Notes: generated by a model not told the origin, from the letters alone. Positions 1 to 7,749 are shown, numbered from the stretch's first letter. The stretch is DNA of 33,900 nucleotides from an uncultured bacterium (GCA_902761275.1 CACWJS010000010.1:1-33900), one strand, 5' to 3'. Program-made: numbers and translations.

Positions 1-633
1 GTCCGCGTGAAAGGTCTTGTACGCCCCGTCGATGTCGCTTATGAAATTCCTGTGCGTGAGCATCGCGCCCTTGGGCTTGCCCGTAGTACCGGAAGTGTAG
101 ATGATCGAGGCAACATCCTCCTCGCGAGCCACATGCGCGTCATACCACGCACCGCCGCCCGAAACGCGGAGCTTGTCGAACCCGACGACCTTGACTTTTC
201 CGATGTTCTGCCCCTCGTTGATGACACCGTCGACGCAGACTATGCCCCTGAGCTTCGGCAGTTTCGACGCGAGGCCCATCATCATTTTGAGGTGGTGGAC
301 ATCTGTCGTAACGACGACAGCCTCGGAATCGGCCAGGATGTACTCGACCTCGGCGTCGTGAAGCTTGGGGTCAAGCGGCACAACCGAGACTCCAGCGCCA
401 GACTGGGCGAGATATGCCTCGAGCCAAGTTGGGGAATTCCCGAGGATGATCGCCACGTTCTCTTCACGCGGCTTCAGGTCGAAGCGCGTTCCGTAGCCCT
501 CGGCGACGTCTCGCACGCGGGCGAGGTATTCCCGCCACGTGCGACGCATCCACGTCTTGTTTTCGCACCAGACGAGCGCGTTACGGCCAGGCCGCTCCGC
601 GACGTTCTTTTCAAGCAATCCGCGAATTGTCAT
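1..633 (-). CDS. AMP-dependent acyl-CoA synthetase, N-terminal part (runs off the window)
   Basis: Reading the minus strand from the ATG at 633 gives 211 codons that stay open to the window edge, so the C-terminal half lies outside. The protein carries the adenylate-forming enzyme P-loop TSGTTGKPKG at about residues 180-189, followed by the typical continuation AMLTHRN. The N-terminal layout (LLEKNVAERPGRNALVW..., then a loose nucleotide-fold region) is that of fatty-acyl-CoA or related acid:CoA ligases, which activate a carboxylic acid with ATP via an acyl-adenylate and transfer it to CoA. The substrate cannot be told from this part. The start has a GAGGG ribosome site 7 bases upstream. The gene follows the kinase on the same strand after a 121-base gap that contains its own promoter, so it is probably a separate unit from the pilus operon. 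A GMC-like or amino-acid adenylation enzyme is possible but less likely. Confidence 0.9.
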   Translation of the reverse strand, partial: MTIRGLLEKNVAERPGRNALVWCENKTWMRRTWREYLARVRDVAEGYGTRFDLKPREENVAIILGNSPTWLEAYLAQSGAGVSVVPLDPKLHDAEVEYILADSEAVVVTTDVHHLKMMMGLASKLPKLRGIVCVDGVINEGQNIGKVKVVGFDKLRVSGGGAWYDAHVAREEDVASIIYTSGTTGKPKGAMLTHRNFISDIDGAYKTFHAD

Positions 634-659
634 GTAATGACCCTCTGTTGTTGCGTGAC

Positions 660-690
660 ATTATACCATAATTTGTCGCAAATGTGGCAA
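660..690 (-). promoter_or_regulatory. Probable promoter of the acyl-CoA synthetase gene
   Basis: On the minus strand a perfect TATAAT occupies 660-665 and is preceded by TGG (666-668), which makes an extended -10 element. A TTGCCA match lies at 685-690, 19 bases away, slightly wide for a -35. The -10 is 26 bases before the ATG at 633, giving a short leader of about 20 bases. No terminator hairpin with a U-tract is visible between the kinase stop and this site, so some read-through from the operon cannot be excluded. Confidence 0.6.
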
Positions 691-754
691 TGCGTCGCAC
701 AACCACCGACAGCTGAACTTCTTGGACCAGACTTCCAATAGGCTATGCAAATAA

Positions 755-2323
755 TCACTCAACGACATCAAGGCTTAGCTCCTGTGCAACGGCACGAACT
801 ATCCTGCCATAGTTCGTCGCTCCCGCAACCAGGAAAATCTGCGCCGGCGCAGAAACGAACCCTCCCGCCATCCCGCGGAGGAACATTTCGAATCGCGCTT
901 CAGACATCTCGCGCGACGCGGCATACCCCACAAGCGAAATGTAAACCACTTTGGGCTTCTGCGCCATGATTTCCACAATCTTGCCGCGTATTGCGTCCGG
1001 CTTCCCGGCAATCGGAAGGAATATTCCGACGCCTCCAGACAAAGCCCTCAACCCGCCTTCCTCGCTAGACACGCCAACCAGATAGACATCGGCAACCTGA
1101 GGTGTCGGATGCACCTCCGACGGAGGTTCATTTGTCTGTGGTGGTGGTACTGGCAGCGGTGGTGGTACTGGCGGCGGATCTACCTCTCCAGGCTGATTAA
1201 CGGGGACGCTTGCCTCCCGCTTCGAACTGAATATGGCGATAGTGCCGACCAGCGCACAAATCAACACAAGGATGGCGACAGCAACCCTGCGTAGAAGTGC
1301 CGCCCGACGAATTTTCTTCTCCCGCTGCTCCTCGAACTCGCGAACGCATGTCGGCAGCTTTGGCTCGACAAACACTGACGGCTCGCCGACGGACGGCACA
1401 GACTGCATCGTGACCTCCGTCGCCATCGTGACCATCGTCCTTGCCGCTCCTGCCCGCACTTCGTTGTTCTGCAAAACTCGCCCGCCGCAGTCAATAGACG
1501 CAAGCCTGGCGACAAGATCGCGCGCAGTTGCCACGCGCCGCGAGACATCCTTCTTGCACATATCGCCGATGAGCTCGGCCAGCGAAGCGGGCACATCGTG
1601 CGCGATTGCCCGGACATCTGGGAAAGGATCGGCCGAAAGAAGCTGTTTTACGATGGCGCCGAGTCCATTGCCTTCATAGGGACGCGCTCCGGACAGCATT
1701 TCATATAAAACCACTCCAAGGCTCCAGATGTCCGCCCTGCCGTCCACGGAACTGGAGTCGGTCGCCTGTTCCGGAGCCATATACGCAGGCGTCCCGAAAA
1801 CCGCCGACGCCATGGTGACCAGCGTATCCTGCTCACCGGTTCCTTTTGCTATGCCAAGATCTGCAAGTTTCGCGGAGCCATCGGCGGCGAACATGATGTT
1901 TTCCGGCTTGATGTCGCGATGAACCATTCCTCGCTCATGCGCCGTAACGAGCGCAGCAGCGACCTGCCGCGCTATACGTACAGCCTCGTCTGCTGGTATC
2001 CGCCCCCTCTCGTGTATCCGGTCACGCAAAGTGCCACCGGGCAGATAGTCCATGATAAGATAGTAAAGCCCCGTCGCCTCATCTCGCCCGGCGTCGTGAA
2101 CCGCAGCAAGGTTTGGATGGCGTATGCTTGAGGATAGCTTCGCCTCTCGGATGAAGCGGGTGACGAAGTCTCCCCCTTTTCGCGCAACAGCCGCGTCGAG
2201 CACCTTCAGCGCGAAAAGCGAGTCAAGGACGCTATGCCTCACAAGGTAGACCGCGCCCATCCCACCCGTGCCGAGCGTGCGCTCGACTTTGTACTTCCCG
2301 AATGTTTCACCACTATTCAGCAT
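755..2323 (-). CDS. Transmembrane Hanks-type Ser/Thr protein kinase (PknB-like) with extracytoplasmic C-terminal domain
   Basis: A 522-residue receptor-type kinase. The kinase domain covers about residues 11-270: Gly-rich loop GTGGMGAVY (18-26), catalytic lysine K40 in ALKV, catalytic loop HRDIKPEN (135-142), metal-binding D155 in DLG, and activation segment ending GTPAYMAPE. All catalytic residues are present, so it should be active. A charged stretch leads to one membrane helix (about 345-366), then a proline-rich linker (373-408) and a C-terminal domain of about 110 residues (411-522) that I do not recognise and that would lie outside the cytoplasm. An upstream ATG at 2341 overlaps the stop of the CpaF-type ATPase as ATGA. 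I prefer the ATG at 2323 because a GGAGGG site (2331-2336) sits 7 bases before it. It is the last gene of the pilus cluster. Four FHA domains encoded upstream are natural candidates for binding its phospho-threonine products; that link is inference. Confidence 0.93.
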   Translation of the reverse strand: MLNSGETFGKYKVERTLGTGGMGAVYLVRHSVLDSLFALKVLDAAVARKGGDFVTRFIREAKLSSSIRHPNLAAVHDAGRDEATGLYYLIMDYLPGGTLRDRIHERGRIPADEAVRIARQVAAALVTAHERGMVHRDIKPENIMFAADGSAKLADLGIAKGTGEQDTLVTMASAVFGTPAYMAPEQATDSSSVDGRADIWSLGVVLYEMLSGARPYEGNGLGAIVKQLLSADPFPDVRAIAHDVPASLAELIGDMCKKDVSRRVATARDLVARLASIDCGGRVLQNNEVRAGAARTMVTMATEVTMQSVPSVGEPSVFVEPKLPTCVREFEEQREKKIRRAALLRRVAVAILVLICALVGTIAIFSSKREASVPVNQPGEVDPPPVPPPLPVPPPQTNEPPSEVHPTPQVADVYLVGVSSEEGGLRALSGGVGIFLPIAGKPDAIRGKIVEIMAQKPKVVYISLVGYAASREMSEARFEMFLRGMAGGFVSAPAQIFLVAGATNYGRIVRAVAQELSLDVVE

Positions 2324-2337
2324 CGCCGCGCCCTCCA

Positions 2338-3405
2338 TCATGACGGAAGATCAATCCCTGCAACTTTCGCCTCCTTCTCGAACGAAGGCGGTTCGCAGAG
2401 TGCGAATCGCCCGGAGACGGCGCCGTCTGCGGAGATGGACTCTGTACACCAGTTCTGCAGTTCGCGCACCTGGTACTCGCCGCCGGACAGCGGCATAACT
2501 TCGGCGATGGACACCACCTTGCGAGACCCGTCGGAAAGTCGCGCCGTGTGGATGACGGCGTCGATGGCCGAGGCAACCTGTGCACGTAGCGCGGCGAGCG
2601 GGATGTCGATGCCGCTCAGAAGTGCACACGTCTCGATTCGCCTGAGGCAGTCCTCAGGCGAGTTCGCGTGGATGGTTGACATGGAACCGGCATGACCAGT
2701 GTTGAGCGCCTGCAGAAGATCCAGCGCCTCGCCGCCGCGTATCTCGCCGATTACAAGCCGGTCTGGGCGGAGACGCAGCGCCGAGTGGATGAGGTCGCGT
2801 ATCGTCACTTCGCCCTGCCCGTTTTTGTCCGCCTTGCGCGTCTCGAACGATACGACGTGCCGCTGCTGCAGCTGCAGTTCGGATGCGTCTTCTATGACGA
2901 GGACGCGCTCGCGGTCTGGAATAAAGGAGCTCACGGCGTTGAGCACGGAAGTCTTGCCGGAGCTCGTCGCACCGGAGACTATGACATTCTTGTGAAGCGC
3001 GACAAGCGCACGTATGAGCTTTATCGTGCTCTCATCCATGCTGCCGAACGACAGCATCTTGTCGATGGTCAGCGTGTCCTTCTTGAACTTGCGGATCGCG
3101 ATCACCGTGCCGACGCGAGCGAGCGGCGGTATGACGGCGTGGACTCGGCTGCCGTCGGGGAGACGCGCGTCGAGGCGCGGGTGCATTTCATCGAGGAGAC
3201 GCCCCACGGACTTCGCGATGTTGGTGGCGGCGGCCTTCAAGGCCGGCTCGCTGACGAACTTCGCCGTGACTTCCTCGAGTCTGCCGCCGCGCTCGATGTA
3301 GACCTGCTGCGGCCCGTTTATGAGGATTTCCGACACGGAATCGTCCTCCAAATACTCCTTAACCGGAGCGAGGAACAAAACCAGAAATGAATTGGTGTTT
3401 TCCAC
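2338..3405 (-). CDS. cpaF: Second CpaF/TadA-type secretion ATPase, without FHA domain
   Basis: A 355-residue type II/IV secretion-family ATPase. Visible motifs are Walker A GATSSGKT (145-152), the acidic Asp-box region LVIEDASELQLQ, Walker B LVIGEIRGGEAL (from 217) and the His-box STIHANSP (243-250). The N-terminal ISEILINGP-like segment and the RLPDGSRVHAVIPP block match the CpaF subfamily. The family forms hexamers at the inner membrane and powers assembly or retraction of Flp pili. It is shorter than the other CpaF in this window (562 aa) because it lacks the FHA and linker region, so it is a paralogue and not a duplicate fragment. The start is GTG at 3405, chosen because AAAGGAGG lies 5 bases upstream. 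Its stop overlaps the kinase ORF by ATGA. A dedicated retraction or alternative-substrate motor is a reasonable guess, not shown. Confidence 0.92.
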   Translation of the reverse strand: MENTNSFLVLFLAPVKEYLEDDSVSEILINGPQQVYIERGGRLEEVTAKFVSEPALKAAATNIAKSVGRLLDEMHPRLDARLPDGSRVHAVIPPLARVGTVIAIRKFKKDTLTIDKMLSFGSMDESTIKLIRALVALHKNVIVSGATSSGKTSVLNAVSSFIPDRERVLVIEDASELQLQQRHVVSFETRKADKNGQGEVTIRDLIHSALRLRPDRLVIGEIRGGEALDLLQALNTGHAGSMSTIHANSPEDCLRRIETCALLSGIDIPLAALRAQVASAIDAVIHTARLSDGSRKVVSIAEVMPLSGGEYQVRELQNWCTESISADGAVSGRFALCEPPSFEKEAKVAGIDLPS

Positions 3406-3424
3406 TCAAGCCTCCTTTCGTCAC

Positions 3425-3955
3425 TCAGTTTTGAATCAATTTTGACACTCCGCGTCTCCTCGTGCCGACTGACGACGACCCTCCAGGTGGCTTGCTTTGT
3501 CCTGATGCAGCAGGCGGACGACACCCGGAATTCTCGAAACGGCTGAGAAACGCCCAGGCGCTGCGGATGTCAATCGCCACATTCACCTTCACGCTCCTGT
3601 CCTCGCCTCCAGCTGCAATCGTTCGCAGCATGCCGCTGCCATGCGCAGCCATCTCCGTGCGCAACTGCTCGCAGTCGTGCACAAATTCGTCGCGCCGTGC
3701 AACGGCCGTATCGTTGCTCTTGAACATGAGGTTCGCCTCAATGTGCAAATCAGTGCCGTCCACTCGAAACACGACGGCAAACGCACTAAGCTGTACGAGC
3801 AGTTCCTTTAGGGACCTTTGCTCCTCGTTCGCGTCTAACGGCAGTTCCGCAAGTCGTTCGGCATTGCCCACAAGTACAAATGCAGAACCGGGGAGCGGCG
3901 TTGCCGCCGGCGCAACAGCCAAGACAATGGCCAAAGAGTGTCTTACTCCGTACAT
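3425..3955 (-). CDS. Secreted protein of unknown function, paralogous to the split gene at 5611-6633
   Basis: A 176-residue protein beginning with a probable signal peptide (hydrophobic LAIVLAVAPAATPLPGSA). I recognise no named family. The central block with FRVDGTDLHIEANLMFKS, followed by a helical segment and then DRSVKVNVAIDIRSAWAFL, lines up by eye with VRVDGVEVRTSLVGTFKS and SGRVVSILVRARLDLAWSHM in the protein encoded at 5611-6129, so the two share a domain. The C-terminal 30 residues are rich in Ser, Gly and Arg. The ATG at 3955 has a GGAGG 11-12 bases upstream, inside the end of the BspA-like gene, whose stop lies 4 bases before the start. It precedes the second CpaF gene by 19 bases. 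A cell-envelope role is inferred from the signal peptide and operon. Confidence 0.75.
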   Translation of the reverse strand: MYGVRHSLAIVLAVAPAATPLPGSAFVLVGNAERLAELPLDANEEQRSLKELLVQLSAFAVVFRVDGTDLHIEANLMFKSNDTAVARRDEFVHDCEQLRTEMAAHGSGMLRTIAAGGEDRSVKVNVAIDIRSAWAFLSRFENSGCRPPAASGQSKPPGGSSSVGTRRRGVSKLIQN

Positions 3956-3959
3956 CCCT

Positions 3960-5570
3960 CTACTTCACCTCCACTTTCATGAAATAAGAATCTGCACCGT
4001 CCGGCGGGATGACGGTGGCCTTTACCTTCCCGCCAACGACATCAAAAGTTGGTGCAACAGGCTTAAGGTAGTCAATGCTCTCCGCCCCGTAAACCTCAAA
4101 GACAGTATTTAGACGAGACACTACGGCCTCGGTATCCGCAACATCGACACCGTCGATAGAAAAGAGCATGTCAACTGATTTGCCGTCGGCATCCGGCGCG
4201 ACATCATCTATCTTCAAATCCCCCTGCATAGGGACATCTATCAATGTCGGCGAGCCAAGTGCAAACGACATCCACGATGTCGTGGACGTGGCGGCGTTTT
4301 CGATTCCAACCGAATCCACCCACTCAACGTACTCCCCGTACGTCTCAATGTCGGCAGTCGCGTTCTTTGCCACGTTCGGATCCGCGAAAACGGACATGGC
4401 CGACTGGGCAGACGAAAGGTCTGCGTCGAAAAGCACCTGCGGCAAAACCGGAGCCAGATATTTGATCTGGATGCCATTCCAAGTCCCGGGGATGTCAACA
4501 TTCCATCCTGTTGTTCCGATGCGCACATAGGCACGACACCCCTCGCCGACAGACAAGCTCGACACGTAGTTGCGACACGGATCGTCAACCCCGGCGGCCA
4601 TCACGCCAAAGGCAGAAGAATTGACCGCCGGCGCATTGCCGTCGAAGATGACGTGGGTGAGCCTGTTGCATCCGGCAAACGCCCAGTTGCCTATGTTCGT
4701 GACACCCGCCGGAATGCCGACGGCATAAAGGTTCGTACATCCAAAAAATGCCCCTTCGCCAATATCTCGCACGCTGCCGGAGATCGACACGTCGACGAGG
4801 TTCCCGCAGCCGTCAAAGGCATTGGCGCCTATGCTGGTCACGCCCTCCGCGAAAACAGCCCGCTCCAGCCTGGAGCTTGCGAACATTCCCAGCGGTTCTG
4901 CGCTGAGGAGCGGCAGCAGAGACGAACCCACAGGAGCAACCCATTCCCGCTTCATGATGACGTCCGACGAAAAGGTGACACACAGGATGTTGCTACAGCC
5001 TATTCTCGCAAACGGCTTGTTGTCCGCATACCAACTGTATCCTGTACGCGCCGTCTCAATTGTCCAAGTCCCAATGTTTGTGACACCTGAATCGAAAACC
5101 ACATTGGTTATCATTTCGCGGGCATCTCCAAAGACGACGGGAAGTCCTATGTCGCACACATGCTGGGACACCGTGACATCCCTGAGGTTCGCGCAGTCGG
5201 AAAACGGCGAATATGTGGATTCCTCCCACTCCATCAACGCCTGCATCTCGCTCAAGCCAATGCTGGGAAAGACTGGACGGGGTCCAGCCCAAGCACATTC
5301 GATGTTGGTCACCGTCGATGGTATGGTCAAAGAGACCAGATTGGAACATCCGTTAAACGCAGTCCGCGAGATCGACTTTACGAAGGGGGGTATTTCACAC
5401 TCCATATGATCTTTGAGATCCACAGACACAAGCGTGCCGTCGAACGTTACGGAGAACACAGGCTCAAAAGCATTCGCCGGAACGGCTCCGACGGTCTCCG
5501 CATGAGCCACAGTTCCCATGCAAACGACCATGCCAAACAACGGTCTCAGCATAAAATTGCCACATCTCAT
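3960..5570 (-). CDS. Secreted BspA-like leucine-rich-repeat (LRR_5) protein
   Basis: A 536-residue protein with a signal peptide (MRCGNFMLRPLFGMVVCMG, probable cut after AHA). It contains BspA-type LRR units with the typical AFxGCxNLxxVxIPxxVTxIG pattern: around residues 60-92, 120-170, 228-262, 263-285 and 286-312. The rest is a C-terminal region of unknown fold without repeats. BspA-type LRR proteins are surface proteins often implicated in binding host or bacterial partners, so with a pilus locus this one could act as an adhesin; that is inference. The open frame extends upstream to about 5990, but that part overlaps another gene out of frame and is Arg/Cys/Trp-rich. The ATG at 5570 is chosen because AAGGAGGG sits 9 bases before it and a signal peptide begins there. 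The stop is TAG. No sorting motif is visible at the C-terminus. Confidence 0.88.
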   Translation of the reverse strand: MRCGNFMLRPLFGMVVCMGTVAHAETVGAVPANAFEPVFSVTFDGTLVSVDLKDHMECEIPPFVKSISRTAFNGCSNLVSLTIPSTVTNIECAWAGPRPVFPSIGLSEMQALMEWEESTYSPFSDCANLRDVTVSQHVCDIGLPVVFGDAREMITNVVFDSGVTNIGTWTIETARTGYSWYADNKPFARIGCSNILCVTFSSDVIMKREWVAPVGSSLLPLLSAEPLGMFASSRLERAVFAEGVTSIGANAFDGCGNLVDVSISGSVRDIGEGAFFGCTNLYAVGIPAGVTNIGNWAFAGCNRLTHVIFDGNAPAVNSSAFGVMAAGVDDPCRNYVSSLSVGEGCRAYVRIGTTGWNVDIPGTWNGIQIKYLAPVLPQVLFDADLSSAQSAMSVFADPNVAKNATADIETYGEYVEWVDSVGIENAATSTTSWMSFALGSPTLIDVPMQGDLKIDDVAPDADGKSVDMLFSIDGVDVADTEAVVSRLNTVFEVYGAESIDYLKPVAPTFDVVGGKVKATVIPPDGADSYFMKVEVK

Positions 5571-5610
5571 CTCAACATTCCCTCCTTCGGCAACATTACC
5601 GTTTCCCGAT

Positions 5611-6129
5611 TCATTCATCGTCGTCGTCAATCGCCACGTCCGTGGGTACGGAGTTCGTGGCGGCAGTGCCGAACTCAGCCATGTGCGACCACGCAAGGTC
5701 AAGCCTAGCCCTAACCAGAATCGACACCACACGTCCCGACAAACGCGGCTCAAGCCCCACCAGCAGCCCGTTCCCATATGTCTGGGATAGCAATGGCAGG
5801 GAATCAACAAGATCCTTGGAATACCTCTTAGCCAGGACCTCGGATTTGAACGTCCCGACAAGAGATGTCCGAACTTCAACGCCATCGACGCGCACGCGAA
5901 CCTCCGCCGTGTCCATGGCGCGCAGCATTCTGCTGAATACGCGCATGTCCTTGGTGTCCTCAGGGAACACACCAGACCATGCTGGCGCATTCAACACAAT
6001 GCCTATCGCGGAATCCCCGTTTTTGACGTTTGTCACGGCCTGCGACCGCGCGGGGGGGGGCTCAGTCTTGTTAGGTCGCTGAAACGCATTAAGATTGTAC
6101 AGAAATTCGAATTGCGCAGACGACTCCAT
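5611..6129 (-). CDS. C-terminal half of a probably split secreted protein (in-frame TAG just upstream)
   Basis: A 172-codon frame that starts with ATG at 6129, only one codon after the TAG that ends the upstream frame, and in the same reading frame. It has no signal peptide of its own, and the GGAG before the ATG has no spacing, so independent translation looks poor. The simplest reading is one gene of 340 codons (5611-6633) interrupted by a nonsense codon at 6133-6135. The protein contains a domain shared with the gene at 3425-3955 (VRVDGVEVRTSLVGTFKS; LVRARLDLAWSHM). It also contains a run of three prolines encoded by nine consecutive C bases (6052-6060), a possible slippage site. The acidic tail ends in DDDDE. 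Function unknown. The alternative is a genuine second gene translated by termination-reinitiation. Confidence 0.6.
   Translation of the reverse strand: MESSAQFEFLYNLNAFQRPNKTEPPPARSQAVTNVKNGDSAIGIVLNAPAWSGVFPEDTKDMRVFSRMLRAMDTAEVRVRVDGVEVRTSLVGTFKSEVLAKRYSKDLVDSLPLLSQTYGNGLLVGLEPRLSGRVVSILVRARLDLAWSHMAEFGTAATNSVPTDVAIDDDDE
6052..6060 (-). repeat. Homopolymeric tract of nine C (coding strand)
   Basis: Nine G on the plus strand, nine C on the coding strand, encode three prolines in the second half of the split gene. It is the longest G/C run that I see in the window. Tracts of this length are prone to slippage in many bacteria. Here the frame is intact at nine. Confidence 0.9.
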
Positions 6130-6132
6130 CTC

Positions 6133-6633
6133 CTATATCTTGAGGCTGATGCATTCACCACCCTCAGGATTCATCTTGAGTTCGTGGACTGGGCGCAGCC
6201 TCGTTCCGCCTCGGACATACCGGCCCTCCCCCTCTTTTGCAATTTCCGAAGCCATGGCGACAATATTCGACAAAACGCCCTTCTCGCTCCCGTCAAAAGT
6301 TATCTCGCCGCAGATTGCAAGCCGCAATGGCTTCTTTGACACGATGTACACATTGGCCAAAAGCGCTACATCCTTCTTGAAAAGGTCGAAGTCCGGGCCG
6401 CCGTCACTTGCCGCCTTGCTCTCCTTCTTTGCATTTTCCTTGTCGTTCTGTATGCGCGTCCAGAGGTCGCGATCCATTTTCTTCTCGGCCTGTCCAGTAT
6501 TCAGGTAGAACACGCCATCAGCAGCGGCGTCAACACTCTTCCAGACGTCAGGCGTTCCGCCGACCGACCGCGCGGAGGTGAAAACCGCAATCAGGCAGAT
6601 GAGGGATGTCGTAACCGTTCGCACAATTTTCAC
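6133..6633 (-). CDS. N-terminal half of a probably split secreted protein
   Basis: A 166-residue frame with a signal peptide (MKIVRTVTTSLICLIAVFTS) and a GTG start at 6633 that overlaps the previous stop as GTGA; AAGGTGG lies 6 bases before it. It contains a lysine/glutamate-rich segment (about 45-75) and a domain with VYIVSKKPLRLAICGEITFD and a following helix. The spacing resembles the domain in the downstream half and in the 3425-3955 protein, suggesting two tandem copies of one fold in the original protein. It stops at TAG (6133-6135) and the same frame continues through GAG-ATG into the next frame. TAG is an ordinary stop elsewhere here (genes at 3960 and 17095), so general recoding is unlikely. 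Function unknown; the signal peptide places it outside the cytoplasm. Confidence 0.65.
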   Translation of the reverse strand: MKIVRTVTTSLICLIAVFTSARSVGGTPDVWKSVDAAADGVFYLNTGQAEKKMDRDLWTRIQNDKENAKKESKAASDGGPDFDLFKKDVALLANVYIVSKKPLRLAICGEITFDGSEKGVLSNIVAMASEIAKEGEGRYVRGGTRLRPVHELKMNPEGGECISLKI

Positions 6634-7004
6634 TTAGATCCACCTTTCTTTTTCACGCCGGTCTCGCCCCATGCAAAACCGAACTTCATCCTTTCAATCG
6701 GCCATAGCATCAAGATCAGCTCCCTGCCACCCTTCTTCCATGCCGAAAGAATGCGCTGACCCGACTTGTCCATCGGTATCTCGTGCCGCATCACATATCC
6801 CGCCTCCTTGAAACTCGCGTAAAAACCGCTGCGGACCTCGGCAAATGCATTTGTCGCCGTGCCAGTCATCTGCCATGTCTTGCCGGAGGTATCGACACGT
6901 TTCTCGGCAACAAGTGCCGGAAGCCTGAACGGACAGGGTTGTTCTGCCGCGCCGACATGAAGCGGAAGAGGAAGAAAGGCAAGAAGAATGTAAATGTGTT
7001 TCAT
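6630..7004 (-). CDS. Small secreted protein, unknown function
   Basis: A 124-residue protein with a clear signal peptide (MKHIYILLAFLPLPLHVGAA). No family recognised. The mature part holds a Trp/Gly-rich C-terminal region with GRELILMLWPIERMKFGFAWG, likely beta-strands. The frame is open up to 7154, but the upstream part overlaps the TadE-like gene out of frame and is Arg-rich. The ATG at 7004 is preferred: it begins the signal peptide, lies 10 bases after the preceding stop and has AAGGTG upstream. Its stop overlaps the GTG of the next gene. A periplasmic accessory to the pilus is only a guess from position. Confidence 0.75.
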   Translation of the reverse strand: MKHIYILLAFLPLPLHVGAAEQPCPFRLPALVAEKRVDTSGKTWQMTGTATNAFAEVRSGFYASFKEAGYVMRHEIPMDKSGQRILSAWKKGGRELILMLWPIERMKFGFAWGETGVKKKGGSK

Positions 7005-7014
7005 GACATGCACC

Positions 7015-7749
7015 TTATTGCGCGTAATTGTAGAGCGTCCGTCTGTATTCTTCGACCGTAGCCGTCCCCTCGTCCGGGGAAACCATATCCTCCGTCTCCA
7101 TCTTTGGCCACGGTTCGAGAGATATCCGCCAGACGTCTTCGACATATCTGTCATGGCGGTATTTGGACTCGTCCTCTCCTTCGTCGTTTCGCGGGAAACG
7201 CCTTAGAACATACGACTCCGGCGAGAAGCCGTCGCCTGCCAAATCGCCGTCATCGCCAGGGTCTTGGGTATATGAGATATCGTATTGGGCGCGATACAGG
7301 GCCTTGTCGTCGTTCTCGCCATTGCCCTGAAGGACACTTGATGCCGCTATAGCCCCGACATAGGCGGCGGACACCTTGCCCATCTTGACCACCATGTTCC
7401 CGACAACAAGGCGAGACCAAGGGGTTTCGCCGACATAATGGCCATCACCAAACTGCTTGCGGGAAATGTTGTGCGAACCACCTCCAAATGACGTCCAGAA
7501 ATCCCCGCCGTTCGGGTCGACGGCCAGCTCCCTTTTGTTCCTGTCGAGAAAATATGCCTTCACGAGGTTGTTAATGTCGGTCCCTGAGACCCCATATCTG
7601 TCGCCGGCAAGCCATGCGTGGTTGCGGTTCGCCTCCTGGAGGCGAAGTTTCCCGACGAATATCTCGTAGGTCAGAAGCGTCCCACCAAATAGAAGCAGCA
7701 GGACTGGCATCATGAGAATGAACTCAAGTATGACGGAGCCGCGCCTCAT
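7015..7749 (-). CDS. TadE-like pseudopilin (second)
   Basis: A 244-residue protein that opens with MRRGSVILEF followed by a hydrophobic helix (about residues 5-28), the TadE-family layout. G4 followed by SVILE, with Glu at +5, fits cleavage by the CpaA/TadV prepilin peptidase encoded at 16551-17090. The remaining 210 residues would be periplasmic and are rich in Asp, Gly and Tyr, with no recognised domain. TadE-type pseudopilins are minor components needed for Flp pilus assembly. The start overlaps the stop of the repeat-protein gene as ATGA, so the two are translationally coupled. It is longer than a usual TadE (about 150-200 aa) and lies apart from the other TadE gene at 15742. Confidence 0.85.
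   Translation of the reverse strand: MRRGSVILEFILMMPVLLLLFGGTLLTYEIFVGKLRLQEANRNHAWLAGDRYGVSGTDINNLVKAYFLDRNKRELAVDPNGGDFWTSFGGGSHNISRKQFGDGHYVGETPWSRLVVGNMVVKMGKVSAAYVGAIAASSVLQGNGENDDKALYRAQYDISYTQDPGDDGDLAGDGFSPESYVLRRFPRNDEGEDESKYRHDRYVEDVWRISLEPWPKMETEDMVSPDEGTATVEEYRRTLYNYAQ

Noticed and set aside
7..741. Long plus-strand open frame (244 codons) over the acyl-CoA synthetase
   Set aside because: It is the antisense shadow of the synthetase; the minus strand carries clear adenylate-enzyme motifs and a start with a ribosome site.
2692..3390. Long plus-strand open frame antisense to the second CpaF ATPase
   Set aside because: High-GC antisense shadow; the opposite strand has Walker A/B motifs.
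5571..5990. N-terminal extension of the BspA-like frame
   Set aside because: Cys/Arg/Trp-rich, overlaps the split gene out of frame, and a strong ribosome site plus signal peptide mark the start at 5570.
6133..6135. Alternative genetic code with TAG read as sense
   Set aside because: TAG ends other convincing genes in the operon (3960 and 17095), so a single nonsense codon is more likely.
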